NCBI RefSeq assembly: GCF_002498315.1
Contig: NZ_DAGX01000002.1
Location: 342,836-406,835, forward strand
Length of the DNA: 64,000 nt
Direction: 5' to 3'
DNA from: Methanofollis sp. UBA420
Lineage (GTDB): Archaea > Halobacteriota > Methanomicrobia > Methanomicrobiales > Methanofollaceae
A program made the translations under genes and the position numbers. This document shows, piece by piece, positions 18,285-25,250 of the stretch. Below the pieces are notes generated by a model that was given only the letters and a program-made list of their open reading frames with translations, was not told the origin of the DNA and searched no databases. Positions within the stretch are counted from its first letter, which is position 1, and each line of letters opens with the position of its first letter.

Positions 18285-18857
18285 ATGGGCAGCACGATCC
18301 GAGCGTCCGAATACTGGGACTGGAGAGAGGAGTTCACCGACCTTGGCGACGACCCTGTCGCATCGTTGATAGAGAAACTCGCCGACGACGATATCGCCGT
18401 GCGGTGGAAGGCCGCGTGGGCCCTCGGCCATCTCGGCGACAGCCGCGCCGTCGACCCTCTCATCGCCTCCCTGGACTTCGCCGGCCCCATGGTCGTGGGA
18501 GAAGGGGTATTCACCCTGAACATGGCCGCCGCCTGGGCCCTCGGGAAACTGAAAGACCCGCGGGCTGTCGAACCTCTCATCCGGGGCCTTTCAAGCGCCT
18601 GCTCCGACTATGTCTGGGTCGCGGCCTGGGCCCTCGGCGAGATCGGGGACACGCGTGCGGTCGGACCCCTGCAGGAGGCGCGGGAGAGGGACGAGTTCGA
18701 GTGCGTCTGGCAGGGCGACGCCTCGTGGAGCGAGCGGGTGTCCGACCCTGCGGAGAATGTCGTCCTCACCGCCATCACGGGGCGGACGTTCCACGGCCCG
18801 GAGACGCCGGTCGAGAAGGCGCTCGAAAAACTGGGCGAAAAAAAGGATTACACCTGA
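18285..18857 (+). CDS. HEAT-repeat (PBS lyase-like) protein
   Basis: A 190-residue soluble protein with three HEAT-like repeats of the pattern A-x-W-A-L-G-x-L-x-D-x-R-A-V-x-P-L-I (around residues 40-60, 80-100, 110-135), as in PBS-lyase type proteins. These are scaffolds for protein contacts, sometimes with phycobilin lyase relatives; no enzymatic motif is visible. The upstream ATG at 18264 adds seven residues but overlaps the TATA box, so 18285 is preferred. Confidence 0.8.
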   Translation: MGSTIRASEYWDWREEFTDLGDDPVASLIEKLADDDIAVRWKAAWALGHLGDSRAVDPLIASLDFAGPMVVGEGVFTLNMAAAWALGKLKDPRAVEPLIRGLSSACSDYVWVAAWALGEIGDTRAVGPLQEARERDEFECVWQGDASWSERVSDPAENVVLTAITGRTFHGPETPVEKALEKLGEKKDYT

Positions 18858-19208
18858 TCAGGCCCGCATCGCCCCGGCGATGGCCCCCCCGATAAAGGCG
18901 AGGATGCCGAGGTACAGGAAGACGCCGACGACGAGCAGCCCCCCGACGAAGAACCCCGCAAGGAAGCCGACGCCCCCCATGAGGGCGGTCGCACCGATCA
19001 GGACGAGGATGGCGATGATGACCGCCCCCAGGATGCCGGCAAGCGCCCCGGCCTTGCCGCCGTTCCACGCACCCCCCCGTGCGATGTACCCCGCGGCAAA
19101 CCCGCCCGCGAGAGGCCCGAGCACCGGGACGAAGAGGTCGACGATCACCATGATCACCCACCCGACGACGACGCCGAGCCAGAAATTCCCGTTTTCCCCA
19201 TCTGCCAT
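18858..19208 (-). CDS. DUF5518-type glycine-rich membrane protein
   Basis: A 116-residue protein with four hydrophobic, Gly/Ala-rich segments and the motif VPVLGPLAGGFAAGYIARGG followed by N-G-G-K-A-G-A-L-A-G. This is the archaeal DUF5518 pattern: small membrane proteins of unknown function. It converges on the HEAT-repeat gene, with the stop codons adjacent (shared intergenic space of zero bases). Confidence 0.8.
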   Translation of the reverse strand: MADGENGNFWLGVVVGWVIMVIVDLFVPVLGPLAGGFAAGYIARGGAWNGGKAGALAGILGAVIIAILVLIGATALMGGVGFLAGFFVGGLLVVGVFLYLGILAFIGGAIAGAMRA

Positions 19209-19365
19209 ATGACTCCCCCGGCCGTCGATAGGTCGAGGGGCATGATAAAAGTATGCGGGCCGGGTGAGGGGGAGTTCCGGAAAAGTTCCGGCCGCTCACG
19301 GTCTGTTGCCGCCGCACCTCCGCCGCCATCACCTTTTTGTCGTCCGCTGTCCATGTAGTAGGAGA

Positions 19366-19449
19366 GCGAGGGTAGCCAAGTCGGCCAACGGCGCCGGACT
19401 TAAGATCCGGTCACGAAGGTGTCCATGGGTTCGAATCCCATCCCTCGCA
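19366..19449 (+). tRNA. tRNA-Leu (anticodon TAA)
   Basis: An 84-nt type II tRNA: acceptor GCGAGGG pairs with CCCTCGC plus discriminator A; the anticodon arm CCGGA-CTTAAGA-TCCGG gives anticodon TAA; a variable arm (TCACGAAGGTGT) is present and the T arm reads CATGG-GTTCGAATC-CCATC. A long variable arm with this anticodon means leucine. CCA is not encoded. It sits at the left edge of the accessory region. Confidence 0.95.
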
Positions 19450-19939
19450 TTCTTCCTTTTTGCGATTTGTTACATTATTAATTTCAAACGGAGACGGCCC
19501 GCCGTGCTCCCTCGCCTTGCTCGCGACGCACCTCGGGCTTCCTTTCGTACGCCATGGTCCGCACTCTGGTGCGGTCCATGCCGACTGTTGAAAACTTCAC
19601 TCCGCACCGTGCTGGGGATTGAAGAAACTGGCCCGGCCGTAACGAGAGACAGAAAAAGATCTGGGGGCGGTCCGTGGTGTGCCACGAGCAGGGCAAGCAA
19701 ACACGGCGAGCCTTCAGCAAACTCTCCCCACACTTTCAGATCACGCACAGCCCACCTTTATCAGATTTTCTGACCCTGTCTATGTATGATGCCTATACGT
19801 ACGCCCCAAGTAGAGTACAGTATGAAGAGAAACACAGAGTCTGCCCACGAGAATAGATCTAATTCAAAAAGGGAACAATAATAAAATCTCAATTCCAAAA
19901 AAAGTAATCATACAATCATACTCTGTGCCGGGAGTCAAA
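19450..19939. other. Gene-poor stretch after tRNA-Leu
   Basis: No credible gene is seen in about 490 bp. A hairpin GGTCCGCAC-TCTG-GTGCGGTCC (about 19557-19577, one mismatch) and TCCGCACCGTGC at 19601-19612 occur; the latter has an exact inverted match at 20962-20973. From about 19780 the sequence becomes AT-rich, marking the start of the low-GC unit and holding its likely promoter. Confidence 0.4.
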
Positions 19940-20512
19940 ATGAGCCAAAAAACTCGCATGTTTCATACCACGAATGAGTCAAACAGGGACAATGATGAGA
20001 GCGAGAAATTTCAAACCGATGAGAAAGACAGATATATTTATGAACTGGTTTCAAAGAGGTATGATGAAGAATCAGACAGATTAAATCGCCTTGATGGAAA
20101 AGCGAGTCAAATAATTGCTATTGGGGGGATTATATTAAGTTTAGAGGCAGGTTTTTTAAATAATATTGTCGAACAAATTCCATATGGTTCCGGATACTAT
20201 ATAATTACCAGAATGATACTTCTCGCATCACTCTTGTCCTTGGTAACATCAATCGGTTTGAGTCTAAAGGCATATTCTATAAAAACAGTGAGAGCGGTGC
20301 CGGATCCCGGAGTTCTTCTGAGTAATTATACAGGAGATGAAGTTTCTTTCAAAGATGTGCTGATTCAAGTCACAAAGGAGTTAAATAATGCAGTTTCAAT
20401 ATACAAGGGCGTTAACGACAAGAAGGCAAAAGACACAAAACATGGTTTATATGCTCTTGGCCTGGGCATAATCGCATACTTTATATTTGGAATCGGCATT
20501 TTATTTTTGTAG
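19940..20512 (+). CDS. Low-GC three-pass membrane protein, possible effector
   Basis: A 190-residue protein from ATG 19940, preceded by GGGAG; the GTG at 19925 in the same frame is a poorer start. The N-terminal 50 residues are charged and polar. A helix ends in R-L-D-G-K-A (about 50-55) leading into membrane segment 1 (57-75), segment 2 is about 87-110, then a soluble loop of about 55 residues and a C-terminal segment 3 (about 170-190). The D-x-K-A entry into a membrane helix resembles small membrane effectors of nucleotide-signalling defence systems (SLATT or Pycsar type), but this is a pattern resemblance only. GC content is far below its neighbours and two tiny genes follow within 5 and 60 bp. 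Confidence 0.75.
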   Translation: MSQKTRMFHTTNESNRDNDESEKFQTDEKDRYIYELVSKRYDEESDRLNRLDGKASQIIAIGGIILSLEAGFLNNIVEQIPYGSGYYIITRMILLASLLSLVTSIGLSLKAYSIKTVRAVPDPGVLLSNYTGDEVSFKDVLIQVTKELNNAVSIYKGVNDKKAKDTKHGLYALGLGIIAYFIFGIGILFL

Positions 20513-20516
20513 GTGA

Positions 20517-20657
20517 ATGATGAGCGAAAATGAAAAGCCAAAACAAAGGCCAAACGCTGTTAGTTGGAATTCTCCAAGGGATCCTGAGTTAAGCGATAAA
20601 ATTGAGAAATCCTTTAGAGACGGACAGAGAAAAAATAGGACGCAAGAACCGAGATAA
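20517..20657 (+). CDS. 46-residue charged protein with WNSPRDP motif
   Basis: Starts ATGATG 4 bp after the stop of the membrane protein, with AGGTG overlapping that stop. The product is highly charged, ending basic, and contains A-V-S-W-N-S-P-R-D-P-E-L-S-D-K. The following small gene encodes the same pattern, so this is conserved between two adjacent copies, which is strong evidence that it is real. No family is recognised. Low-GC codon use matches the membrane protein upstream, and spacing implies translational coupling. Confidence 0.7.
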   Translation: MMSENEKPKQRPNAVSWNSPRDPELSDKIEKSFRDGQRKNRTQEPR

Positions 20658-20712
20658 GGTAGAGTCCAAGATAGAGAGAAAACCAGGCAACTAACATATA
20701 AAGGAGCTAAAA

Positions 20713-20835
20713 ATGTCAAAAGAAAGTGAGAAAAAAAATAAACCGAATGAAGTGACATGGGATAGTCCACGAGATCCTCGCCTTGGGGATACGGTCGAAG
20801 AGGCAGAAAAAAGAAAAAAAACAAGAGACCTTTAA
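20713..20835 (+). CDS. 40-residue paralogue with WDSPRDP motif
   Basis: Preceded by TAAAGGAG at good distance. The product opens with a lysine/glutamate stretch and then E-V-T-W-D-S-P-R-D-P-R-L-G-D-T-V-E, aligning with the protein encoded 56 bp upstream over V-[ST]-W-[ND]-S-P-R-D-P-x-L-x-D. Both end in a basic tail. Function unknown; the pair could be regulators, adaptors or antitoxin-like partners of the membrane protein. Confidence 0.7.
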   Translation: MSKESEKKNKPNEVTWDSPRDPRLGDTVEEAEKRKKTRDL

Positions 20836-21534
20836 TTGGAAAGGCAATTAAAAATTCAATTTTTTTCTGTGCTTGTCACATAGATGAGCCTAGTTAGTAC
20901 AGTCCGCTTCGTGAGGTTTCCTTTTGAGAAATTTTCCTTCGAGTGGAGCACGGTGCCGGCGGCACGGTGCGGAACGAGGTTCCATTGAGCAGCCGGTGAA
21001 GAGCAGGGCGACGAAGCTGTGGGTGGTCGGAGACGACAGAACAAGATCCTGGATCACCAGCCCACGGTGGTCATATCGATCCACACTCTTGAAGGCAAGC
21101 GTTCACTTTCACGGCGCACGAACCATACGTATCACAAATATTGTATCATCATTATCTATGCCACTCGAATGTGGCGAAAATATCCAGAACCGACGGCAAG
21201 TCTGCCGTTTCCCTGATGGAAGACCATGCACTCGTCACCGACACCGACGCATTACCGCCGCGTCGCGGTGTAGAGGGGCGGGTTCAGAAGAGGTTCATGG
21301 CAGCCTCGTCATGATGGTCTGAATCCCCAACCTTCACCGAACTTCATTTTTCTTTTTTCGTTGCTGAAACACTGCATTCCACCAGTGAAGGGGAACATCC
21401 AGAAGGAGGCTTGTGGTGCGTCACGACCCGACCGCATCGATGCCATCAAACGATGACTTCACAATTCGCTCACATTTCCCTGAGAAAAATGTGACAGGAA
21501 TGTGACAATCACATTCTGGATCACATTCACTTCA
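20836..21534. other. Gene-poor stretch with repeats and hairpins
   Basis: About 700 bp without a convincing gene. It holds GCACGGTGC twice (near 20948 and 20962), the inverted match to 19601-19612, an imperfect stem GGGTTCAGA/TCTGAATCC (about 21279-21330), the stem TCACATTT/AAATGTGA (about 21473-21493) and TCACATTCACTTC at 21521-21533. The last stem, downstream of the minus-strand gene that ends at 21535, might serve as its terminator. Confidence 0.4.
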
Positions 21535-22887
21535 TCAGCGATACGCGTACCTGCTTCCCCGTCCCTTCCCCTCAAGGCTGATATGCGGATCTTCCTCCTG
21601 GAGTTGCTGCATCAGCCGCACCACCTGATACCGGTCCAGACGGGTGATCTGCCTGATCTCTGCATTCGACAGACCGGCCTCGCCGTGCTCGGCCCGCTGC
21701 CTGAGCACGCTCAGCACCCGCGTCTTCGCCGCCTCCCAGTCGGTCCGCCGGTCACGGTCAGGGTGGCCCGCCACCATCAGCCGCCGGTGGAGGTCGGAGC
21801 GAAGGACCCAGTAGGTGCCCCGCCCGGTTCCGCCGCGGTCCAGATAGCCTCTCCGCGTCTCCATCTCGTGCAGGGTGTCCCGCGCCTCCCGCTCTGACCG
21901 CTGGATCAGGACCGCAGCCGTGTGCGTGTCGATCTCGGAGTGATGGAGGAGATAGGTGAGGAGGAGGAGATGATCGACCGTCAGCCCCTCCCCCTTCTCA
22001 CTCTCCTCCTCGACAAACATCCGGACCGGCAGGGAGTAGTCCCCCGCCTTCACGGTCACCGTCACCGCGTCCCCCCGCTCGTCGATGATCGGCGGCTCCT
22101 TCCCCTCGGCCAGCATCGCCTTGTACATCCGGGGAACGCCGAGGTTGCTCCTATTCACCAGGCGCAGTTTGATGAGCGCCTCGACGAGGAGGGGGTTTCT
22201 GGCAACAGGCGGGTGGTGGAGGATATTCGCCGGCGATACCCCGCCGATGAACCCGCCCGGGTTTCCGATCTCCAGCATATGAGGATACTGGCGGACGAGG
22301 ACAGGGCCGCCGATCCGAAAGTCGGCGTGGTAAAAGGCGTTCATCAACGCCTCGCGGAGGACGATCTCGGGGTACCGGCGGAGCTCGAAGTGGAACATCC
22401 CCTGCTTCAGGGTCGTGATGGGGTTGTCGGCCATGATCCGGTCGAGGACCCGGTCGATGGCTATCAGCATCGCGTCCCGCCCGTCCATGCGGTCCGAGTA
22501 GTCGGTGTCGTCGATCATGCGCAGGTGCGTCCACCCATAACCGGGAACGTGCCGGCATATCGAGCGCTCTTTGCCGGCGAGGATGATCCCGGCCCTGGTG
22601 ATGTGACCCGACCTGACAAGGCCGAGGGAGGTGAGGAGGTCGATGTCAGAGAGGCCGAGGAGGTCGTCGGGGGCTTTTTCCCGTGCTGCCGCCGCCCTGA
22701 GCACCTCCATGGCCGCCGCCGAGATGTGGGACTCGGGAGTTCCGGGGACGTCTTCGGCGGTGAAATCGGTCTCCCCGGTTTCCGCACCGACGTCTTGTTC
22801 GTGGTAGACAGGGTAAAGTCTGCCATGTTTCTTTTTCTCCTGCCTGGAGGTCCTGGGTCCGTCACAGGCACATCCCAATATTACCAT
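21535..22887 (-). CDS. AlbA_2/divergent AAA (Schlafen-type) ATP-binding protein, N-terminally truncated
   Basis: A 450-residue frame. Residues about 50-300 match the C-terminal half of bacterial and archaeal proteins with an AlbA_2 domain plus the divergent AAA-4 module: SDISPAA-like S-H-I-S-A-A-A-M-E-V-L, L-G-L-V-R-S-G-H-I-T-R-A-G, FHFELRRYPEIVLREALMNAFYHADF and L-E-I-G-N-P-G-G-F-I-G-G. Residues 310-450 are two winged helices. The usual AlbA_2 domain (about 130 residues) is absent, and the first 45 residues look unrelated. The first ATG overlaps an inverted repeat, so the true start may be internal. Likely a regulator or defence-type ATPase relic. Confidence 0.65.
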   Translation of the reverse strand: MVILGCACDGPRTSRQEKKKHGRLYPVYHEQDVGAETGETDFTAEDVPGTPESHISAAAMEVLRAAAAREKAPDDLLGLSDIDLLTSLGLVRSGHITRAGIILAGKERSICRHVPGYGWTHLRMIDDTDYSDRMDGRDAMLIAIDRVLDRIMADNPITTLKQGMFHFELRRYPEIVLREALMNAFYHADFRIGGPVLVRQYPHMLEIGNPGGFIGGVSPANILHHPPVARNPLLVEALIKLRLVNRSNLGVPRMYKAMLAEGKEPPIIDERGDAVTVTVKAGDYSLPVRMFVEEESEKGEGLTVDHLLLLTYLLHHSEIDTHTAAVLIQRSEREARDTLHEMETRRGYLDRGGTGRGTYWVLRSDLHRRLMVAGHPDRDRRTDWEAAKTRVLSVLRQRAEHGEAGLSNAEIRQITRLDRYQVVRLMQQLQEEDPHISLEGKGRGSRYAYR

Positions 22888-22897
22888 AAGTAATATT
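22877..22897. promoter_or_regulatory. Inverted repeat at the start of the truncated AAA protein
   Basis: AATATTAC-CATAA-GTAATATT is a perfect 8-bp inverted repeat with a 5-bp spacer, AT-rich within GC-rich flanks. It overlaps the first ATG of the minus-strand frame and lies 40 bp before the small plus-strand gene at 22937, so it could be an operator for either. Confidence 0.45.
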
Positions 22898-22936
22898 AAT
22901 CTGCCTTAACCGCCATTCTGTGGTCGGGAGAGGGCG

Positions 22937-23080
22937 ATGACCGAGAACCTGCGGGAGAAGATCGTCGAGACGAACAGGGACGTGAAGTCAATCTGCCGCA
23001 CCCGGCGGAGGATGGAGGAGAGGGACGCGGTCTTCATCGATGGCGAAGTCGTTGTTTTGGGGGATGCTCCCCGTCGATGA
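22937..23080 (+). CDS. 47-residue putative coiled-coil protein, possibly truncated
   Basis: Follows a GGGAGAGGGCG ribosome binding site. The first 30 residues (M-T-E-N-L-R-E-K-I-V-E-T-N-R-D-V-K, then R-R-R-M-E-E-R-D) are a charged helix of the type found in small archaeal membrane-associated or phage-like proteins; the remainder looks unrelated, as if the frame were broken. No family is recognised. Confidence 0.35.
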   Translation: MTENLREKIVETNRDVKSICRTRRRMEERDAVFIDGEVVVLGDAPRR

Positions 23081-23167
23081 GCCAGACGGCGGGTACTTCC
23101 CGTCGCCGGGGTAGCGATAGGTGAGGGCGTCGCGGAAGGAGGAGACGCTCACGCTCGCCGACGATGC

Positions 23168-24718
23168 TCATGGCGTATCTCCTCCGGAGCCTTTCACGAG
23201 CGCAGCCCGGCCTTGCCCGGTGAGGCGGTACTTCTGGTGCCGGCTGCTCGGTTTTTCGGGGATGGTGTACTCGATCATCCGGTCCGCCAAGAGCTGGCGG
23301 ACGACCTTATTGAGCTGACCCGAGATCTCTTTCTGCCCGAGCCCCCGCGAGAGTTCCGCTTTGGATTTCGGGTCGCCTTCGAGGAGCAGGAGGACTCTCG
23401 TCTCCAGCGACTCTGGCTGCGACTCTGGCTGCGACTCTGGCTGCGACTCTGGCTGCGGCGCCAGACCGGGAGCCTGGAGCCGCCGGATGAACGTCTGGAA
23501 CCCGTCACTGACGGCGAACTCCGGCTCCGGCAGACCTGCCTCGGTGCAGCGCCGGATCATGTCCCGCGTTCCTGTGCCCATCCGCTCGATGTAGCCGGTC
23601 AGGTACATCGGCTCTGCGAGAAGCGGGTTGCCCGGCACCGAGCCATGGGCCTCCCGGAGTTTTTCGAGCGTCAGGGACGGCGGGAGCGTACCCGGGTTCC
23701 AGACTTCCAGGCGGTCGGAGAAGAGCATCACCTGCACGCTGCCGCTGCTGGTGTAGTCGCGGTGGGCGACGGCGTTTACAACCGCCTCCGCCACCACTTC
23801 CTTCGGGATCTCGTAGCGCACCGGCGCCTGTGGACCGGCCTCGCGGGTGCCTACCGAGAGGGCGATCTTGCTGAGGACGAAGTCTACCGCCGCATCCACG
23901 AGATCGAAGACCGTACCTTTGTAGACCTGGTAGGACGGGATCGGTTTGGCAACCTCGGTGCCGTGGAAGTGGGCGCACTTGATCTCGGAGGAGATCAGGA
24001 ACCGTTGCGGCTGTTTCCCGAAGAGGAGGACCGCCGCGTTTGTCAGCTGCCCGTCGTCGAGCAGGTTCAGGTGCTCCAGCAGATCATGGGGAGAAGCGTC
24101 CCCAGCGAGAGGGAACCGGCGGGTCGTTCTGGCCGTGCGGATGAACCACGCCATGCGTTCAGGGTCCAAGTCTTCGGGCGTCGCCTTCGCGCATGGGGCC
24201 GCATCGAAGGGGCCGGAGCGGATGAGCTGCTTCTCCTCGAGGTACTCGACAAGCGCCGCATACAGCCCGGCAACCAGTTCGGATGGTGTGTTGAAGCGCT
24301 TCCTGATCAGCCCCGCCTGCGCCCTGCCGATGAGCGCACGCATCTTCGGGTGACGGGCGTCGTCGTCCGTGCCTCTGACGTAGATGAGCCGATACTTCCC
24401 TTCGGCGGTGGCGAGGTCAAACTCCCGTTCGGTCGGCGAGAGCCCTCCGGCGTTTTCAGAACCGTAGTCGTTCCCGAACAGTCCGACATAGATGTCGCAG
24501 CGCCGGACCTCGTCGAGGTACATGTCGTCGGTGCGGCGGTCGGCGGCCGGGACGTCCTCGAAGAGGAAGACCTCAAAGAACCGCCGCATCAGTGCGTCGC
24601 CCCGCAGGTAGTCGCGGAGAGCCGCCCGCTCCCGGGAGAACTCCCTCTGCACGCTGCTGATGAAGATGCGGACGGGGGTCAGGGGGAAGGGGGGCATATC
24701 TGTTTTCGGGTGGTGCAT
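23168..24718 (-). CDS. DUF4062 plus divergent AAA ATP-binding protein
   Basis: A 516-residue protein. Residues about 15-100 are a DUF4062 domain (V-R-I-F-I-S-S-V-Q-x-E-F-x-x-E-R, CDIYVGLFGNDYG, SPTEREFDLA), a TIR/nucleotide-binding-like fold. Residues about 225-410 are the AAA-4/Schlafen-type ATPase module (LTNAAVLLFGK, EIPKEVVAEAVVNAVAHRDY, L-E-V-W-N-P-G, GTGTRDM). A (Q-P-E-S)n linker follows, then a winged helix (about 445-505). DUF4062 replaces AlbA_2 as sensor. Such fusions are frequent in accessory and defence regions. Start may be M1 or M8. Confidence 0.8.
   Translation of the reverse strand: MHHPKTDMPPFPLTPVRIFISSVQREFSRERAALRDYLRGDALMRRFFEVFLFEDVPAADRRTDDMYLDEVRRCDIYVGLFGNDYGSENAGGLSPTEREFDLATAEGKYRLIYVRGTDDDARHPKMRALIGRAQAGLIRKRFNTPSELVAGLYAALVEYLEEKQLIRSGPFDAAPCAKATPEDLDPERMAWFIRTARTTRRFPLAGDASPHDLLEHLNLLDDGQLTNAAVLLFGKQPQRFLISSEIKCAHFHGTEVAKPIPSYQVYKGTVFDLVDAAVDFVLSKIALSVGTREAGPQAPVRYEIPKEVVAEAVVNAVAHRDYTSSGSVQVMLFSDRLEVWNPGTLPPSLTLEKLREAHGSVPGNPLLAEPMYLTGYIERMGTGTRDMIRRCTEAGLPEPEFAVSDGFQTFIRRLQAPGLAPQPESQPESQPESQPESLETRVLLLLEGDPKSKAELSRGLGQKEISGQLNKVVRQLLADRMIEYTIPEKPSSRHQKYRLTGQGRAALVKGSGGDTP
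23409..23456 (+). repeat. Four tandem 12-bp units inside the DUF4062 gene
   Basis: GACTCTGGCTGC repeats four times without mismatch and encodes Q-P-E-S linkers between the ATPase module and the C-terminal winged helix. Unit gain or loss would keep the frame and change linker length only. Confidence 0.9.
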
Positions 24719-24848
24719 GCGTTCATTTATAGTGTTCGGATGGGCGCCCCCCTGATCGGTTCCGGCCAGGCGGTGCGGTGGCGATTGTGCTGCAGATGTT
24801 CGGGTGGGGGTGAAGGGTCACATTCACTTCCACCCCCCACACGCCTAG

Positions 24849-24858
24849 ACCTTTTATA
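24849..24858 (+). promoter_or_regulatory. TATA box before the Orc1 remnant
   Basis: ACCTTTTATATTT is a good archaeal TATA element about 40 bp before the ATG at 24897 and about 30 bp before the ATG at 24885, so the remnant still has its promoter. Confidence 0.45.
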
Positions 24859-24861
24859 TTT

Positions 24862-24891
24862 CAGGAGGCATGGATCCAGGAGGCATGGATC
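24862..24891 (+). repeat. 15-bp tandem duplication at the Orc1 remnant start
   Basis: CAGGAGGCATGGATC occurs twice in direct tandem, duplicating the ribosome binding site and ATG. It probably arose by slippage. Confidence 0.85.
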
Positions 24892-24896
24892 CCTCC

Positions 24897-25064
24897 ATGA
24901 CACCCTCCCACCTCAGGGCCGACCGGACCCTCTTCCGCGACCCCGACCTCTTCGAGTTCGACCACCTCCCCGAGGCCTACACATACCGCGACACCCAGGT
25001 CAGGGAGCTCGCCTTCGCCCTGCGGCCCACCCTCCGCGGCTCCTCGGTCTTCTCCTCCACCTGA
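24897..25064 (+). pseudogene. Orc1/Cdc6 replication initiator, N-terminal remnant
   Basis: The 55 codons from ATG 24897 match the start of archaeal Orc1/Cdc6: L-F-R-D-P-D-L-F-E-F-D-H-L-P-E-A-Y, then R-D-T-Q-V-R-E-L-A-F-A-L-R-P-T-L-R-G. In intact proteins the GPPGTGKT P-loop follows within about 15 residues; here the frame diverges after R-G-S-S and ends. The ATPase and winged-helix domains are gone, so the gene is a remnant, perhaps of a second origin or a mobile replicon. The following 185 bp carry no recognisable gene. Confidence 0.75.
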
Positions 25065-25250
25065 TAGGCGGCGTGCTCGGCGAGGGCCATCGAGCACGCC
25101 CGGCAGGAGAGGGCGTCGTCGGCGTGGTCCGGCACCGCCGGAGAGGTGGACAGAGACCTCGGGCATCGCGGGTCCTACCCGGCGATGATGCGGAGTCCCG
25201 CCCCGGAAAACCCTGCTTCGCACGGCCGGCGAGGATGCCGACAGCGATGC

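Noticed and set aside
19600..20980. CRISPR-like or integrase-bearing island after tRNA-Leu
   Set aside because: No regularly spaced repeats, no cas genes, no integrase and no copy of the tRNA 3' end were found.
24800..24860. Possible origin recognition boxes next to the Orc1 remnant
   Set aside because: C-rich strings are present but no repeated element with the expected pattern could be shown.
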